From Cognaticolwellia sediminilitoris (GTDB lineage Bacteria; Pseudomonadota; Gammaproteobacteria; Enterobacterales; Alteromonadaceae): 64,000 bases of DNA. The notes beneath the pieces are model-generated. The model was not told the origin of the DNA. It made no database searches and saw nothing but the letters and a program-made list of their open reading frames with translations. The stretch lies in contig NBOG01000012.1 in the NCBI GenBank assembly GCA_002104535.1, positions 38,590 to 102,589 of the forward strand, read 5' to 3'. Shown in pieces: positions 8,921 through 17,965 of the stretch. A program made the position numbers and the translations under genes. The first letter of the stretch is position 1. Every line of letters begins with the position of its first letter.

Positions 8921-9994
8921 TTAATAGTTATTTACGTTGTTAACAACATAAAATAGGGAACCGGTACTAACAAGGTTACTTTGGCTCGACGCCATAAATA
9001 TTTTTATACTGGTTGCGCAAAGCAATTTGTTTTCATCGGTCTTAAAGTAGTTCTCAATTACGTTTACGCCTTGGTCATTAAGCATTTCAAGATTGTCTAA
9101 GCCTTTGTCGTCTAACCAACCTAATAACAATCCTTCGCAACAACCGCCGTAGTTAAACTGTTCAATATTATCTCTTAGTGTTACACCATTAAAACCTTCA
9201 TCGCGTTTGCTAAACGAAAGTTTACACCCAGGCTTTAGCGATAATTGTAATGGTTTATAAAGTATTTTTACGCTTTTATCTTGCGGTAAAGCACACTTGC
9301 TATCACATTGGGCAAATTTCTTGATGCCGTTATAAGCTACGTCATGCGATTGCTCGTCCATACGGCCACCGCATTCAATGGTGACTACTGGGCAAGGAAA
9401 GTCAACTTCCATTAAGCCGCCAACCTGTATGTCAGATAAAATTAAGGTGTCACAAAAATACGAGGTTATCGACAACACATTGGGGTTGATAATAGTACTG
9501 ACCGCAAAGGCTGGGCCATTGCCAGTGGTGTTGTGTAAATCAATAATTGCTTTGGGTTTAACGGCTTTAATTGCCCGAGTAATTAACTTTGCTCGGTGAA
9601 TGTAACCGTCGATATCTTTATTATGAATATCCACACTATTTTTAATGCTTTGTTCATTAAAACAACGATTTAAGTCAACGCCATCGGGTAGGTAACGATG
9701 ATGAAATAAGTGTTGGAAAGTGGCAGCTTCAACTGATGAAATAATAATACGAATATTGGTTTTAGGCTCAGGTAAGGTGTTTTCTACGCTAAGCCAGCGA
9801 TGAATAGCAATCAGCCCTGAGGGTTCATCTCCATGTAATAACGTTGAAATTACTCGCCATTCATTAGAGTTTTTAGCTTTAATGTCTATCACTGTGAGGC
9901 CGGTAAGTGATAACAAAAACTGCTGATAGTCTGCTTGTAATGTTCGGCTGTCTGGAGCGACTAAATAGTTTATTTCGCTAAAATCAATATTCAT
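8921..9994 (-). CDS. Aspartoacylase / succinylglutamate desuccinylase family zinc hydrolase
   Basis: This M14-like zinc carboxypeptidase fold protein of 357 aa would release an acyl group from an N-acyl amino acid. Visible residues are the zinc-binding HGDEPSG (His54, Glu57), DGVDLNR (~104-110), the second zinc histidine in IDLHNTTGNG (His154) and the catalytic glutamate in VTIECGG (Glu207). DLHNTT is closer to aspartoacylases than to the DLHT of AstE. The start ATG has AGGATAAG just upstream. It stands alone, transcribed divergently from moxR, with no arginine (ast) genes nearby, so arginine catabolism is unlikely. The substrate is unknown. Confidence 0.8.
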   Translation of the reverse strand: MNIDFSEINYLVAPDSRTLQADYQQFLLSLTGLTVIDIKAKNSNEWRVISTLLHGDEPSGLIAIHRWLSVENTLPEPKTNIRIIISSVEAATFQHLFHHRYLPDGVDLNRCFNEQSIKNSVDIHNKDIDGYIHRAKLITRAIKAVKPKAIIDLHNTTGNGPAFAVSTIINPNVLSITSYFCDTLILSDIQVGGLMEVDFPCPVVTIECGGRMDEQSHDVAYNGIKKFAQCDSKCALPQDKSVKILYKPLQLSLKPGCKLSFSKRDEGFNGVTLRDNIEQFNYGGCCEGLLLGWLDDKGLDNLEMLNDQGVNVIENYFKTDENKLLCATSIKIFMASSQSNLVSTGSLFYVVNNVNNY

Positions 9995-10329
9995 TACTTA
10001 TCCTAAATTGCGATATATGCTGGCGCACATTTATTGAGTTAGCTGGCGTAAATGTTATGGTAATAAAGCAGTGCCTCTGCCAAGCTAGGTAGTAGCATGC
10101 CATAAAGCTGTAGGGTGGGTTGTTGACCAAGGTCAAATAAAACCGCGTTTTTAAGTTAATTGGTGAGTTTATTCTGTCAGCGTTTGCAATGTTTCGAGCC
10201 TATTACGTATTTTTGCTGCGTATTTGTGCAGCGCATCGGGCGAATAACAATTGCGGCAATTGATTATTTCACTTGGTATTCGCTAAATATTTAATTATGC
10301 TGAAGTTTCATTAATGGAGAGATAAACGT
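9995..10329. other. Divergent intergenic region, aspartoacylase / moxR
   Basis: 335 bp between divergent genes. It must hold both promoters. A GGAGA ribosome-binding site lies just before moxR. No repeat, hairpin or recognised operator was seen. Confidence 0.5.
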
Positions 10330-11259
10330 ATGCAAACTGTGGTTGCTAATATTTTGGCTCAAATTGAATCTGTATTGATAGGTAAGCCTCATCAGGTCAA
10401 GCTAGCTTTGGCTTGTTTGTTGGCGAAAGGTCATATATTAATTGAAGACTTGCCAGGCATGGGCAAAACCACTTTAGCCAATACGTTAGCGATGACCTTG
10501 GGCTTGTCGTATCAACGCATTCAATTTACCTCTGACTTGATGCCTGCCGATGTTATTGGTATTGCCATTTTTGATGAAGTTAAAAAGTCATTTCAATTAC
10601 ATCCTGGGGCGATATTTAACCAAGTAGTGTTGGCCGATGAAGTTAACCGCGCAAGTCCTAAAACCCAAAGTGCTTTGTTAGAGGCCATGGAAGAAGGCCG
10701 CGTGAGTGTTGATGGCGTAACTCATCAGTTACCTGAGCCATTTTTTGTTATCGCGACGCAAAACCCGATGTCGCATGCCGGTACTTATCCGTTACCTGAA
10801 TCGCAACTTGATCGTTTTATGATGCGACTATCATTAGGTTTTCCGAGCATTGACGCTGAGCGAAAAATTTTACAATCAACCACCTCACATCGTGATGCTG
10901 ACAATATTGAGCCTTTTTTACAGGTAGAGCAGTTACGTGAAATACAACAACACATTGCCGCGATAAGTGTTGCGCCGGCCATTGTCGATTATGTTATTGC
11001 GCTTTGTAGAATGAGCCGACAAACCGACTCGAAAGCAAAAGCTTTATCACCACGAGCGGGTAAGTCATTATTAGCGGCTGCCAAGTCGTGGGCGTTTATG
11101 GAAAACCGTGATTATGTTATTCCTGAAGATATTCAAGCGGTTTTCTCTCCGGTTTGTGAGCATAGATTAGCGCCACAACAACATCATATTTTTGATGAAG
11201 CAGACGAGCTTTCTCAACATATTTTATCGCTGGTTGACCCAACTAACCCATTACCTTAA
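10330..11259 (+). CDS. MoxR-family AAA+ ATPase
   Basis: This 309-aa AAA+ ATPase is thought to act as a chaperone for assembly or maturation of other proteins. Motifs are Walker A LPGMGKTT (41-48), Walker B LADEVNRASP (101-110) and sensor-1 ATQNP (~142-146). The arginine-finger region ESQLDRFMM and a C-terminal lid ending at PLP are also visible. GGAGA precedes the ATG. It is the first gene of the moxR-DUF58-tgpA set, a widespread three-gene arrangement in gammaproteobacteria. The gap to the DUF58 gene is 51 bp. Confidence 0.92.
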   Translation: MQTVVANILAQIESVLIGKPHQVKLALACLLAKGHILIEDLPGMGKTTLANTLAMTLGLSYQRIQFTSDLMPADVIGIAIFDEVKKSFQLHPGAIFNQVVLADEVNRASPKTQSALLEAMEEGRVSVDGVTHQLPEPFFVIATQNPMSHAGTYPLPESQLDRFMMRLSLGFPSIDAERKILQSTTSHRDADNIEPFLQVEQLREIQQHIAAISVAPAIVDYVIALCRMSRQTDSKAKALSPRAGKSLLAAAKSWAFMENRDYVIPEDIQAVFSPVCEHRLAPQQHHIFDEADELSQHILSLVDPTNPLP

Positions 11260-11310
11260 ATACATTGTTAATGATGGTGTTGCAGTGAAAAAACTCACAA
11301 GGGGCGTTAT

Positions 11311-12357
11311 TTGTTAAACAGACAAAAAAATAGCGTGTTTTCGGCGCTTGTTTCGCCAATAAAAGCGTTTATGCAAAGGCGCTTTAATGTTTGGTTAACG
11401 CGAAGAATTCCTCAAGGTAGCGAGCAACGAATTAATCACCGAAATATTTTTATTGTACCGACCCGTTTTGGTATCAGTTTTGTATTTTTTATTTTGTTGT
11501 TATTTCTGCTTGGCACTAATTATCAAAACAATGTCATTATTTTGATCAGCTATTTACTCGGCAGTTTTTATATTGTTGTGTTGAACCACAGTTTTTTTAA
11601 CTTGTCGGGGTTACGCTTTCAAGCGAGCAATTCAATTCAAGGCTTTGTTGACTCACAAGTGTATTTTCCGATTGTGGTTAGTAATAGTAAAACGCGTTTT
11701 AATGTTAGTTTTTCATTTGACCAAGGCGCTGAATTAACAAAATTAACAGCGCAGCAAACAAAACCTACACAAACCACCATTGAGCAATTAGCGGTGGGCG
11801 AAAGTCATATAAAAGTGCCTTACTTGATTGGTAAACGCGGCCATTATGCTTTGAGTAGAGTGCTTATTCGCAGTGAATTTGGCTTTGGTTTATTTAAAGC
11901 GTGGACCCGTTTAGACTTTGCGCAACAAGTAACCGCTTACCCAAAACCCATTGCTTATGCGTGGGCTGAAACTCAGCAAGATGGCGACGCTGAGAAAATT
12001 GAAAACAAGGTGGAAAGCCATCAAGACAGTTTTCAAGCAGGGCAAGACGAGTTTCATCAATTGCAGCATTATCAACTTGGCGAGCCGTACAGCCGAGTAG
12101 CTTGGAAACAAGTGGCTCGTGGTCAGGGCTGGCTAACCAAACAATATCAAAAAGTATTATCAGGCAAGTTACAGTTAGACTTTGACCATTTACCTAGCGG
12201 CACACTTGAGCAGCGTTTAAGTTGGTTAAGTTACGCGATTAAAGATTGTAGCGAGCAACAAATTGCCTTTTCTTTGAAGCTACCTAATCAAACCATTGCT
12301 TATGATAATAGCCCTCAACACACCTTGAAATGCTTAGCGGCATTAGCGCGATATTGA
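11311..12357 (+). CDS. DUF58 domain membrane protein
   Basis: 348 aa, with two N-terminal transmembrane helices (~48-95: FVFFILLLFLLG and ILISYLLGSFYIVVL). A soluble C-terminal DUF58 domain follows with the characteristic EFHQLQHYQLGEPYSRVAWK and R-G-W-L-T-K (~248-285). DUF58 proteins resemble von Willebrand A folds and are linked with MoxR ATPases. Translation starts at TTG, supported by AAGGGG 6-9 nt upstream. No ATG gives a better fit. It is in an operon with moxR upstream, and the tgpA start lies 4 bp after its stop. Confidence 0.88.
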   Translation: MLNRQKNSVFSALVSPIKAFMQRRFNVWLTRRIPQGSEQRINHRNIFIVPTRFGISFVFFILLLFLLGTNYQNNVIILISYLLGSFYIVVLNHSFFNLSGLRFQASNSIQGFVDSQVYFPIVVSNSKTRFNVSFSFDQGAELTKLTAQQTKPTQTTIEQLAVGESHIKVPYLIGKRGHYALSRVLIRSEFGFGLFKAWTRLDFAQQVTAYPKPIAYAWAETQQDGDAEKIENKVESHQDSFQAGQDEFHQLQHYQLGEPYSRVAWKQVARGQGWLTKQYQKVLSGKLQLDFDHLPSGTLEQRLSWLSYAIKDCSEQQIAFSLKLPNQTIAYDNSPQHTLKCLAALARY

Positions 12358-12361
12358 GAGC

Positions 12362-14554
12362 ATGATAATGGCCAATATTAAAAAGCGACAATCAAAAAAC
12401 AATAGCGATATTAAAGCGCTGATGCTGAACAGTAAAATGTACTTTGGCTTGTTGGCGCTGCAGCTACTTAACTTATTAACCTTAGTGTTGCAGTTTCATT
12501 GGCTGTATTTATTGTTTGCCTTTTTCGTTATTACACTGCAGTTTGCACTTCATGTTAAGTTAGCGCGTAAACACCTCAAAACGTCGTCCACCTCAATTGC
12601 TGATAACCAATATAGCGCGCCTAAAATACTGCCATCGTGGCTGATTTTAATATTAGCGATAACCGGCAGTGTTGGTATTGCCATTGGCGGCAAAGAGTTA
12701 GGGCTGTTACTGAGCATGGTGCATTTGCTGTGCTTTGCTTACAGTTTGAAAATGTTTGAAATACCCAAGCGAAAAGATGTTTATCAATTAGTGGTGCTGG
12801 GGATTTTTGTTGCAACCTCGTCGTTAATTTTTATTCAATCAATTTACTTTTCTTTAGCGGTTATCTTGCTGGTTTTTGCTAACTTTTACGTGTTATTGAA
12901 TTTATTTGCCCCTAAAAGTGCTGTGTCGGCGCAAGCTAAGCTATTAGGTAAACTTGGCTTATATTCGATACCTTTTGCGGTGGTGTTATTTGTTGGCTTT
13001 CCAAAGCTCAGCCCATTTTGGGAGGTGCCTAGTGTTAAATCAGCGACAGTAGGGCTGTCAGACAGTGTGAAAATTGGTGACATAGCCAACTTAGCATTGT
13101 CGAATGAGTTGGCGTTTCGGGTAAGTTTTGAAGAAAACAGCCCTAAACATTCACAGCTTTATTGGCGAGCAATGGTACTTGATGATTTTGACGGTATTAC
13201 TTGGCGACAAGACCAACGTGGCTCAGGTCATGGGGCGCAACAAGGGCAGCGTGGTCAAAGTAATCAGCGTAGCCAAAATACTTATGGCTCAGCTAGGTTA
13301 GAAAATTCAATTAACTCTGCTTATGTTGATGTTCGAGGTGCTGGCGTTAGTTATCAAGTGATCGCTGAGCCGAGCTTTCAATCATGGTTGTTCGCGCTTG
13401 ATTTTGCCACCAGTGAACAAAGCGATGTCGGTCGACGTAGTGATTTTGCTTTATTTTATCGCGGCATTATTAGCCAAACCATGAGTTATCAAGTCACCAG
13501 TTATCCTGAGGCTGTTCTTGCGCCTCGATTAAGCCGTGCAAGTCGTCAATTGAATTTAACCTTAAGCACGCAAAACAATCCGAGACTACTTGCTAAAGCG
13601 CAACAATTACGTCAGCGTTATCAAGATGATAGCGCGATAGTAAACCATGTTTTAGCTGAGTTTAATCAAAACAATTACTTTTACACGCTGCAGCCGCCGG
13701 GCTTGAATAATAATAGTTTAGATCAGTTTTATTTTGATACTCGAGCAGGGTTTTGTGAGCATTATGCTAGTTCATTTACCTATTTAATGCGGGCTGCCGG
13801 TATTCCTGCCCGAATGGTAGTGGGTTACTTAGGCGGTGAATTTAATTCTAGCGGAAACTATTTAAGTGTTTATCAACGTAATGCGCATGCATGGTCAGAA
13901 ATATGGCTGCCTGATAGAGGATGGCAACGTGTTGACCCGACCGCAGCGGTTGATCCTGAACGTGTTGAACGCGGTTTTTCAAGTAACTTGATGCAAGAAC
14001 ATTCAAATTTATCTTCAGGTTTATTTTCCATGCAAGCACTGCGCGCAATGCAGTGGTATAAGCAATTTAAAATGCAAATTGAGGCTCTTGATTATCAATG
14101 GACACGCTGGGTTATTGGTTATACCGGACAAAAACAACACCGGATTATGGCGCAGATATTGGCGAGTTTAAAATCAGGTAAACAGGCATTTTACTGGTTA
14201 ATGTCGTTGGTTGTTTTAGCATTATTTGTTGGCTGGTTTAAGCAAAGAAAGGTTAAAGGCAGTAGTCAGCATAAAATCACCCAAGGTTATTTAAATACCC
14301 TGACATTACTGGCGCAGCATAATGTAGTGAAAGAAAAGTCGATGACCGCGCAGCAGTTTGCAAAATATATTGAAAAAAATCGCCCTGAGCTATCTGCATC
14401 ATTTAGCGCAATAACGGCTTGTTTCGAGCAGTTCTCTTATCAAGCTGCAGCACAAATTAATGAACAACAACTTGCTGAGTATTTAACAACACTTAAGCTG
14501 CATTACCGCCGTTTACGTTGGCAATTATGGCTTGCTAAGCTTGGTATTCATTAA
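12362..14554 (+). CDS. tgpA: TgpA-like membrane transglutaminase (DUF3488 / transglutaminase-like)
   Basis: 730 aa. The N-terminal third has about six transmembrane helices (DUF3488). The large periplasmic part contains a transglutaminase-like core with catalytic Cys ~465 in GFCEHYASS, His ~509 in NAHAWSE and Asp ~525 in RVDPTAAV. One more helix (~615-635, FYWLMSLVVLALFVGWF) is followed by a cytoplasmic DUF4129-like tail. Pseudomonas TgpA has this architecture and is essential there. The exact substrate is unknown. The ATG at 12362 (or 12368) directly follows the DUF58 stop, so the genes are coupled. It is the last gene of the operon; no strong terminator was seen downstream. Confidence 0.9.
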   Translation: MIMANIKKRQSKNNSDIKALMLNSKMYFGLLALQLLNLLTLVLQFHWLYLLFAFFVITLQFALHVKLARKHLKTSSTSIADNQYSAPKILPSWLILILAITGSVGIAIGGKELGLLLSMVHLLCFAYSLKMFEIPKRKDVYQLVVLGIFVATSSLIFIQSIYFSLAVILLVFANFYVLLNLFAPKSAVSAQAKLLGKLGLYSIPFAVVLFVGFPKLSPFWEVPSVKSATVGLSDSVKIGDIANLALSNELAFRVSFEENSPKHSQLYWRAMVLDDFDGITWRQDQRGSGHGAQQGQRGQSNQRSQNTYGSARLENSINSAYVDVRGAGVSYQVIAEPSFQSWLFALDFATSEQSDVGRRSDFALFYRGIISQTMSYQVTSYPEAVLAPRLSRASRQLNLTLSTQNNPRLLAKAQQLRQRYQDDSAIVNHVLAEFNQNNYFYTLQPPGLNNNSLDQFYFDTRAGFCEHYASSFTYLMRAAGIPARMVVGYLGGEFNSSGNYLSVYQRNAHAWSEIWLPDRGWQRVDPTAAVDPERVERGFSSNLMQEHSNLSSGLFSMQALRAMQWYKQFKMQIEALDYQWTRWVIGYTGQKQHRIMAQILASLKSGKQAFYWLMSLVVLALFVGWFKQRKVKGSSQHKITQGYLNTLTLLAQHNVVKEKSMTAQQFAKYIEKNRPELSASFSAITACFEQFSYQAAAQINEQQLAEYLTTLKLHYRRLRWQLWLAKLGIH

Positions 14555-14768
14555 AGTTTCTAGTTTGTTTTTTAAGTCTTTTATTGTTTTTAATAAAAGT
14601 TAACTACTTAAATATCAACATTGTTCAAATCAGCTATAGTTAATTTAACTTAATATAATTCTTTGTGATTTTTCAGGAAAATTCGTGAAGTTGTTAAGTT
14701 GATTTTAGTGAATCATATTTTATATTTCGACATTAATAGCTTTTAGCTGTTTTTAAAGGGAATTACTT

Positions 14769-15524
14769 TTGAAGTTTTTATTTTCTGCTCTCTTGTTAAT
14801 TTCAACTGCCAGTTTTGCCGATACCATAAATTTATCATCGGCAGATTATTTACCCTTTTATGGTGAAAATCTTATTGAACAAGGGCCGGTAACAAAAATA
14901 GTAACTGAAGCGTTTGCGGCTGTTGGCCATGAGGTGAACATTAATTTTTATCCCTGGGAGCGTGCAGAAACTTTAGCGTCAGAATGTAAAGTTGATGGAA
15001 TGTTTCCGCCTTGGGATAAACCTAAGCGAAGAGTTTGGGGGCTGTTTTCTGATGCTATTCCTCCGGCCAATGAATTGGTTTATTACCGTCACAAAAGCAA
15101 TACCCAAGTTCTGTCTGATTTAAAATCTAATAAAAGTAATATTACCGTTGGTATCGTCAATGGCTATGTCTACTCTGATGCCTTTTTAAATTCAGGAATG
15201 AAACTGTACGAAGTGCAATCTGATCTGAATAATTTAAGGAAACTTGCCCGTCAACGCATTGACCTTATCATTATAGATAAAGTGAGGGCTGAATATTTGA
15301 TTAAGACTCAGTTAGAGGAACACGAACGGGCTCAAATTTCACTGATTGAATCTATGGTTGAAGTAAGCCCGCAGCATCTAGTGATTTGTAAAAAAGCCCC
15401 GAATGCAGAGCAAAAAATAACAGACTTTAATAGCGGTTTAAAAATGCTCATAGATAGCGGCCGAGTAAATCAAATACTCGGAGAATTTGGCCTGATAGAA
15501 AACGAGCCTAAGAAACTGAAATAA
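14769..15524 (+). CDS. Periplasmic solute-binding-like protein (SBP_bac_3 family)
   Basis: 251 aa with a signal peptide (KFLFSALLLISTASFA, cleaved after ~17). The body has the two-lobed periplasmic binding-protein layout (PF00497-like), with early YLPFYG, a YPWERAE segment and the late VSPQHLVICKK. No transporter genes accompany it, so it may bind a ligand for signalling rather than uptake, as seen in many Alteromonadales orphan SBP_bac_3 proteins. Translation starts at TTG, with AAGGGA 6 nt upstream. It sits 155 bp upstream of the LysR gene and may or may not belong to that module. Confidence 0.72.
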   Translation: MKFLFSALLLISTASFADTINLSSADYLPFYGENLIEQGPVTKIVTEAFAAVGHEVNINFYPWERAETLASECKVDGMFPPWDKPKRRVWGLFSDAIPPANELVYYRHKSNTQVLSDLKSNKSNITVGIVNGYVYSDAFLNSGMKLYEVQSDLNNLRKLARQRIDLIIIDKVRAEYLIKTQLEEHERAQISLIESMVEVSPQHLVICKKAPNAEQKITDFNSGLKMLIDSGRVNQILGEFGLIENEPKKLK

Positions 15525-15679
15525 ATAATGTTGTTGTCATTTGATTAAATGCTATGTTTTGGCTTCTAAGCATTCATTATTCAGGAATGAAGTTAATGAA
15601 CTTGTTGTTAATACTATTTTAAATTGATATAAGACCAGTGCTCAATGTATGTCATCGTATTAATTTCAAGTGAGGCCTA

Positions 15680-16591
15680 ATGCAATTTCAACAACTAAAC
15701 GCTTTTAAAGCGGTATATGAATTAGGGACTGTGACTGCTGCAGCTGATTTTATTCATATAACTCAACCAGCGGTAAGTCGGTTAATTGTAAGTTTAGAAA
15801 GAAACGTTGGCTTTGCGCTGTTTCAACGCGTAAAAGGGCGACTACTGCCAACAGATAAAGGTCAGGCATTTTATATCGAAGTGTCTAAAGCCTACTCCGC
15901 CATGGAGTCATTAGAAGATTGCGCTAAAGATATCAAAAATAGCCATCACGGCAGTTTACATATCGCTGCCTTTCCCATGCTTTCAGCGAACTTTTTACCT
16001 AAAATTTTAGGTAAACTCCTCAAAGAACACCTTAATATTTCTACCTCGCTTAAAACCTATCGTTCAGAGGAAGTTCAAAGGCGTACTGCCTTACAGTCTT
16101 GTGATATTGGTTTTGCATTATTACCAGAAGTTACTGAAGGCGTTACTAGTATTTCTGTAGAGTGTAATTGTGTCTGTATTCTGCCACCCAATAGTGCCTT
16201 AGCTGAGCTCGCGACCATTACTCCTGAGCATTTAGCCGAGCAAGCATTAATTAGTTGCGAGAAAGATGATACGCAGCAATTAGTGGATTTGGCTTTTAGA
16301 AAGAAAAAAATTAAACAAAATCAAGTTATTGAAGTCTCTTTAGCCAGTGCGATTGCAACCCTTGTAGCTGAAGGAATTGGGGCTGCTATTGTTGATCCTT
16401 TCTCAGCGCTATATGCTTCACAAGCTCATCCAGGCGTTGCAATTAAACCTTTTGAACCAAACGTTCCTTTTCGGTTTTTTATTTTACTGCCCTCATTACG
16501 CACCCGATCTGAAGTTATAGATAATTTTATTGAGCTATTTTTCAGCCAAGCCGAACGCTCTGGCATCTCACTTACTCACTCAAAAATATAA
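15680..16591 (+). CDS. LysR-type transcriptional regulator
   Basis: 303 aa. The N-terminal winged helix-turn-helix (1-60, QLNAFKAVYELGTVTAAADF and QPAVSRLI) is typical of LysR. The C-terminal co-inducer domain spans ~90-290. GAGG precedes the ATG. It is on the same strand as, and 201 bp upstream of, the opine-dehydrogenase gene rather than divergent, and probably regulates that module. The inducer is unknown. An inverted repeat at 16749-16773, upstream of the dehydrogenase, is a candidate binding site for it. Confidence 0.9.
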   Translation: MQFQQLNAFKAVYELGTVTAAADFIHITQPAVSRLIVSLERNVGFALFQRVKGRLLPTDKGQAFYIEVSKAYSAMESLEDCAKDIKNSHHGSLHIAAFPMLSANFLPKILGKLLKEHLNISTSLKTYRSEEVQRRTALQSCDIGFALLPEVTEGVTSISVECNCVCILPPNSALAELATITPEHLAEQALISCEKDDTQQLVDLAFRKKKIKQNQVIEVSLASAIATLVAEGIGAAIVDPFSALYASQAHPGVAIKPFEPNVPFRFFILLPSLRTRSEVIDNFIELFFSQAERSGISLTHSKI

Positions 16592-16748
16592 CAAGTAAAC
16601 ATTTATTTAACTTTAGCTATATATCCACTATGAATTAAGTTGTTGTTTTTTATGTTATTGATGTTTTACTGTATGGTGGCCTATAACATTTGGACATAGT
16701 AGTGCCGTACAATGGCATTAGACAATTTGTTGCTCGCTCCATAAAGTC

Positions 16749-16773
16749 TAAATCAAGTTTCTAGATTGATTTA
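16749..16773. promoter_or_regulatory. Inverted repeat upstream of the opine-dehydrogenase gene (candidate operator)
   Basis: Perfect 8-bp arms TAAATCAA (16749-16756) and TTGATTTA (16766-16773) have a 9-bp spacer. They lie 20 bp before the GTG start and downstream of the lysR stop. The position suits an operator, but the binding protein is inferred. Confidence 0.45.
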
Positions 16774-16792
16774 ACATAAATAGGCTTTAAAA

Positions 16793-17932
16793 GTGATTGC
16801 AAATCAGAGTAATAATAATGACAGAAAAGTTAAAGTATCAGTGTTTGGTGCCGGTAATGCTGGATTAACAGCAGCTTATCATTTTACCCGTCATGGCGCT
16901 CAAGTCGCACTTTACGGCTCTAAAGGTTTCGATGAGCAGATTCACGCTATTTCCGTTGAAGGTGGCATTAAATCTTTGAGTGAATATGGCAGCGCGAAAC
17001 TAGATTTTAGCGGTTTTGAACATATTGATGTATTGACTACTGATGTGAAGGAAGCTGTCGAATATTCAGATGTATTGGTGTTACCTGTGCCATCGTTTGC
17101 ACAAGCTCCTTTATTTAGAGAGCTTTTACCGTTTTTGTCATCAGGGCAAACCGTGGTGTTAATGCCAGGAAATTATGGCTCTTTAGAGTTAACAAAAATT
17201 AAAAACAGCGAAGGCTATACCTCATTAGATATTACTTTTGTTGAAGCCATTTCAATCCCGTGGGCAACCCGTATTACCGGTAATGCTGAAATAGCCATTT
17301 TTGGTATGAAAACATGTTTACCGATAGCAGCTTTACCAGCTTCACGCACCGCCGAGTGTATCAAAAAACTGCAGGCAATTTTTCCGCTAAAATTAACCGC
17401 GTTAGATAATGTTATTGCTGCCGGCTTAGAAAATATTAATTTTGGTGGGCATCCGTTAATGACCACGTTAAATATTGGTTTATTGGAAAACTTTCCCGGT
17501 AAATTTAATTACTATACTGATTGTTGTTCTCCTGCGACTGCAAAAGCGAGTAATAAATTAGATCAAGAGCGTTTAGCGGTTGGCAAAGCGTTAGGTTTGA
17601 ACCTTAAGTCTGAACTCGATGCGATGAATGAGTTGTATAATATGTCGGCTAAAAGTGTATATGAATTAAATAAAACCTCTGAAACACATGGCAGTGTTAA
17701 TAGTGCACCAGACTCATCAACCAATCGCTATATCACAGAAGACGCACCTTATTTATTAGTACCTTGTGCCGAGCTGGCTAAATTGTTAAATGTGGAAGTA
17801 CCTATTGTTAATTCGGTGCTGCATTTAACCAGTGCATTTAATGAGGTTGATTACTTTACCAACGGCAGAACGCTTGAAAAAATGGGTTTGAGCAATTTAT
17901 CAAGCGCTGAAATCATCGCACACATAAGCTAA
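16793..17932 (+). CDS. Opine (octopine/nopaline-type) dehydrogenase family protein
   Basis: 379 aa. The N-terminal NAD(P) Rossmann domain has VFGAGNAGL (~17-25). The C-terminal octopine-DH domain (PF02317) contains the GGHP motif (His220 in FGGHPLMTT), the family's conserved substrate-site histidine region. These enzymes reductively join an amino acid and an alpha-keto acid, or split opines oxidatively. Start is GTG at 16793, the first plausible start upstream of the Rossmann fold; only a weak AGG precedes it. The permease gene starts 33 bp after the stop, suggesting co-transcription, which favours catabolism. The family call is good; the precise opine is unknown. Confidence 0.8.
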   Translation: MIANQSNNNDRKVKVSVFGAGNAGLTAAYHFTRHGAQVALYGSKGFDEQIHAISVEGGIKSLSEYGSAKLDFSGFEHIDVLTTDVKEAVEYSDVLVLPVPSFAQAPLFRELLPFLSSGQTVVLMPGNYGSLELTKIKNSEGYTSLDITFVEAISIPWATRITGNAEIAIFGMKTCLPIAALPASRTAECIKKLQAIFPLKLTALDNVIAAGLENINFGGHPLMTTLNIGLLENFPGKFNYYTDCCSPATAKASNKLDQERLAVGKALGLNLKSELDAMNELYNMSAKSVYELNKTSETHGSVNSAPDSSTNRYITEDAPYLLVPCAELAKLLNVEVPIVNSVLHLTSAFNEVDYFTNGRTLEKMGLSNLSSAEIIAHIS

Positions 17933-17965
17933 ACACTCTTAATTAAACGTAACTAGGTTTTAACT

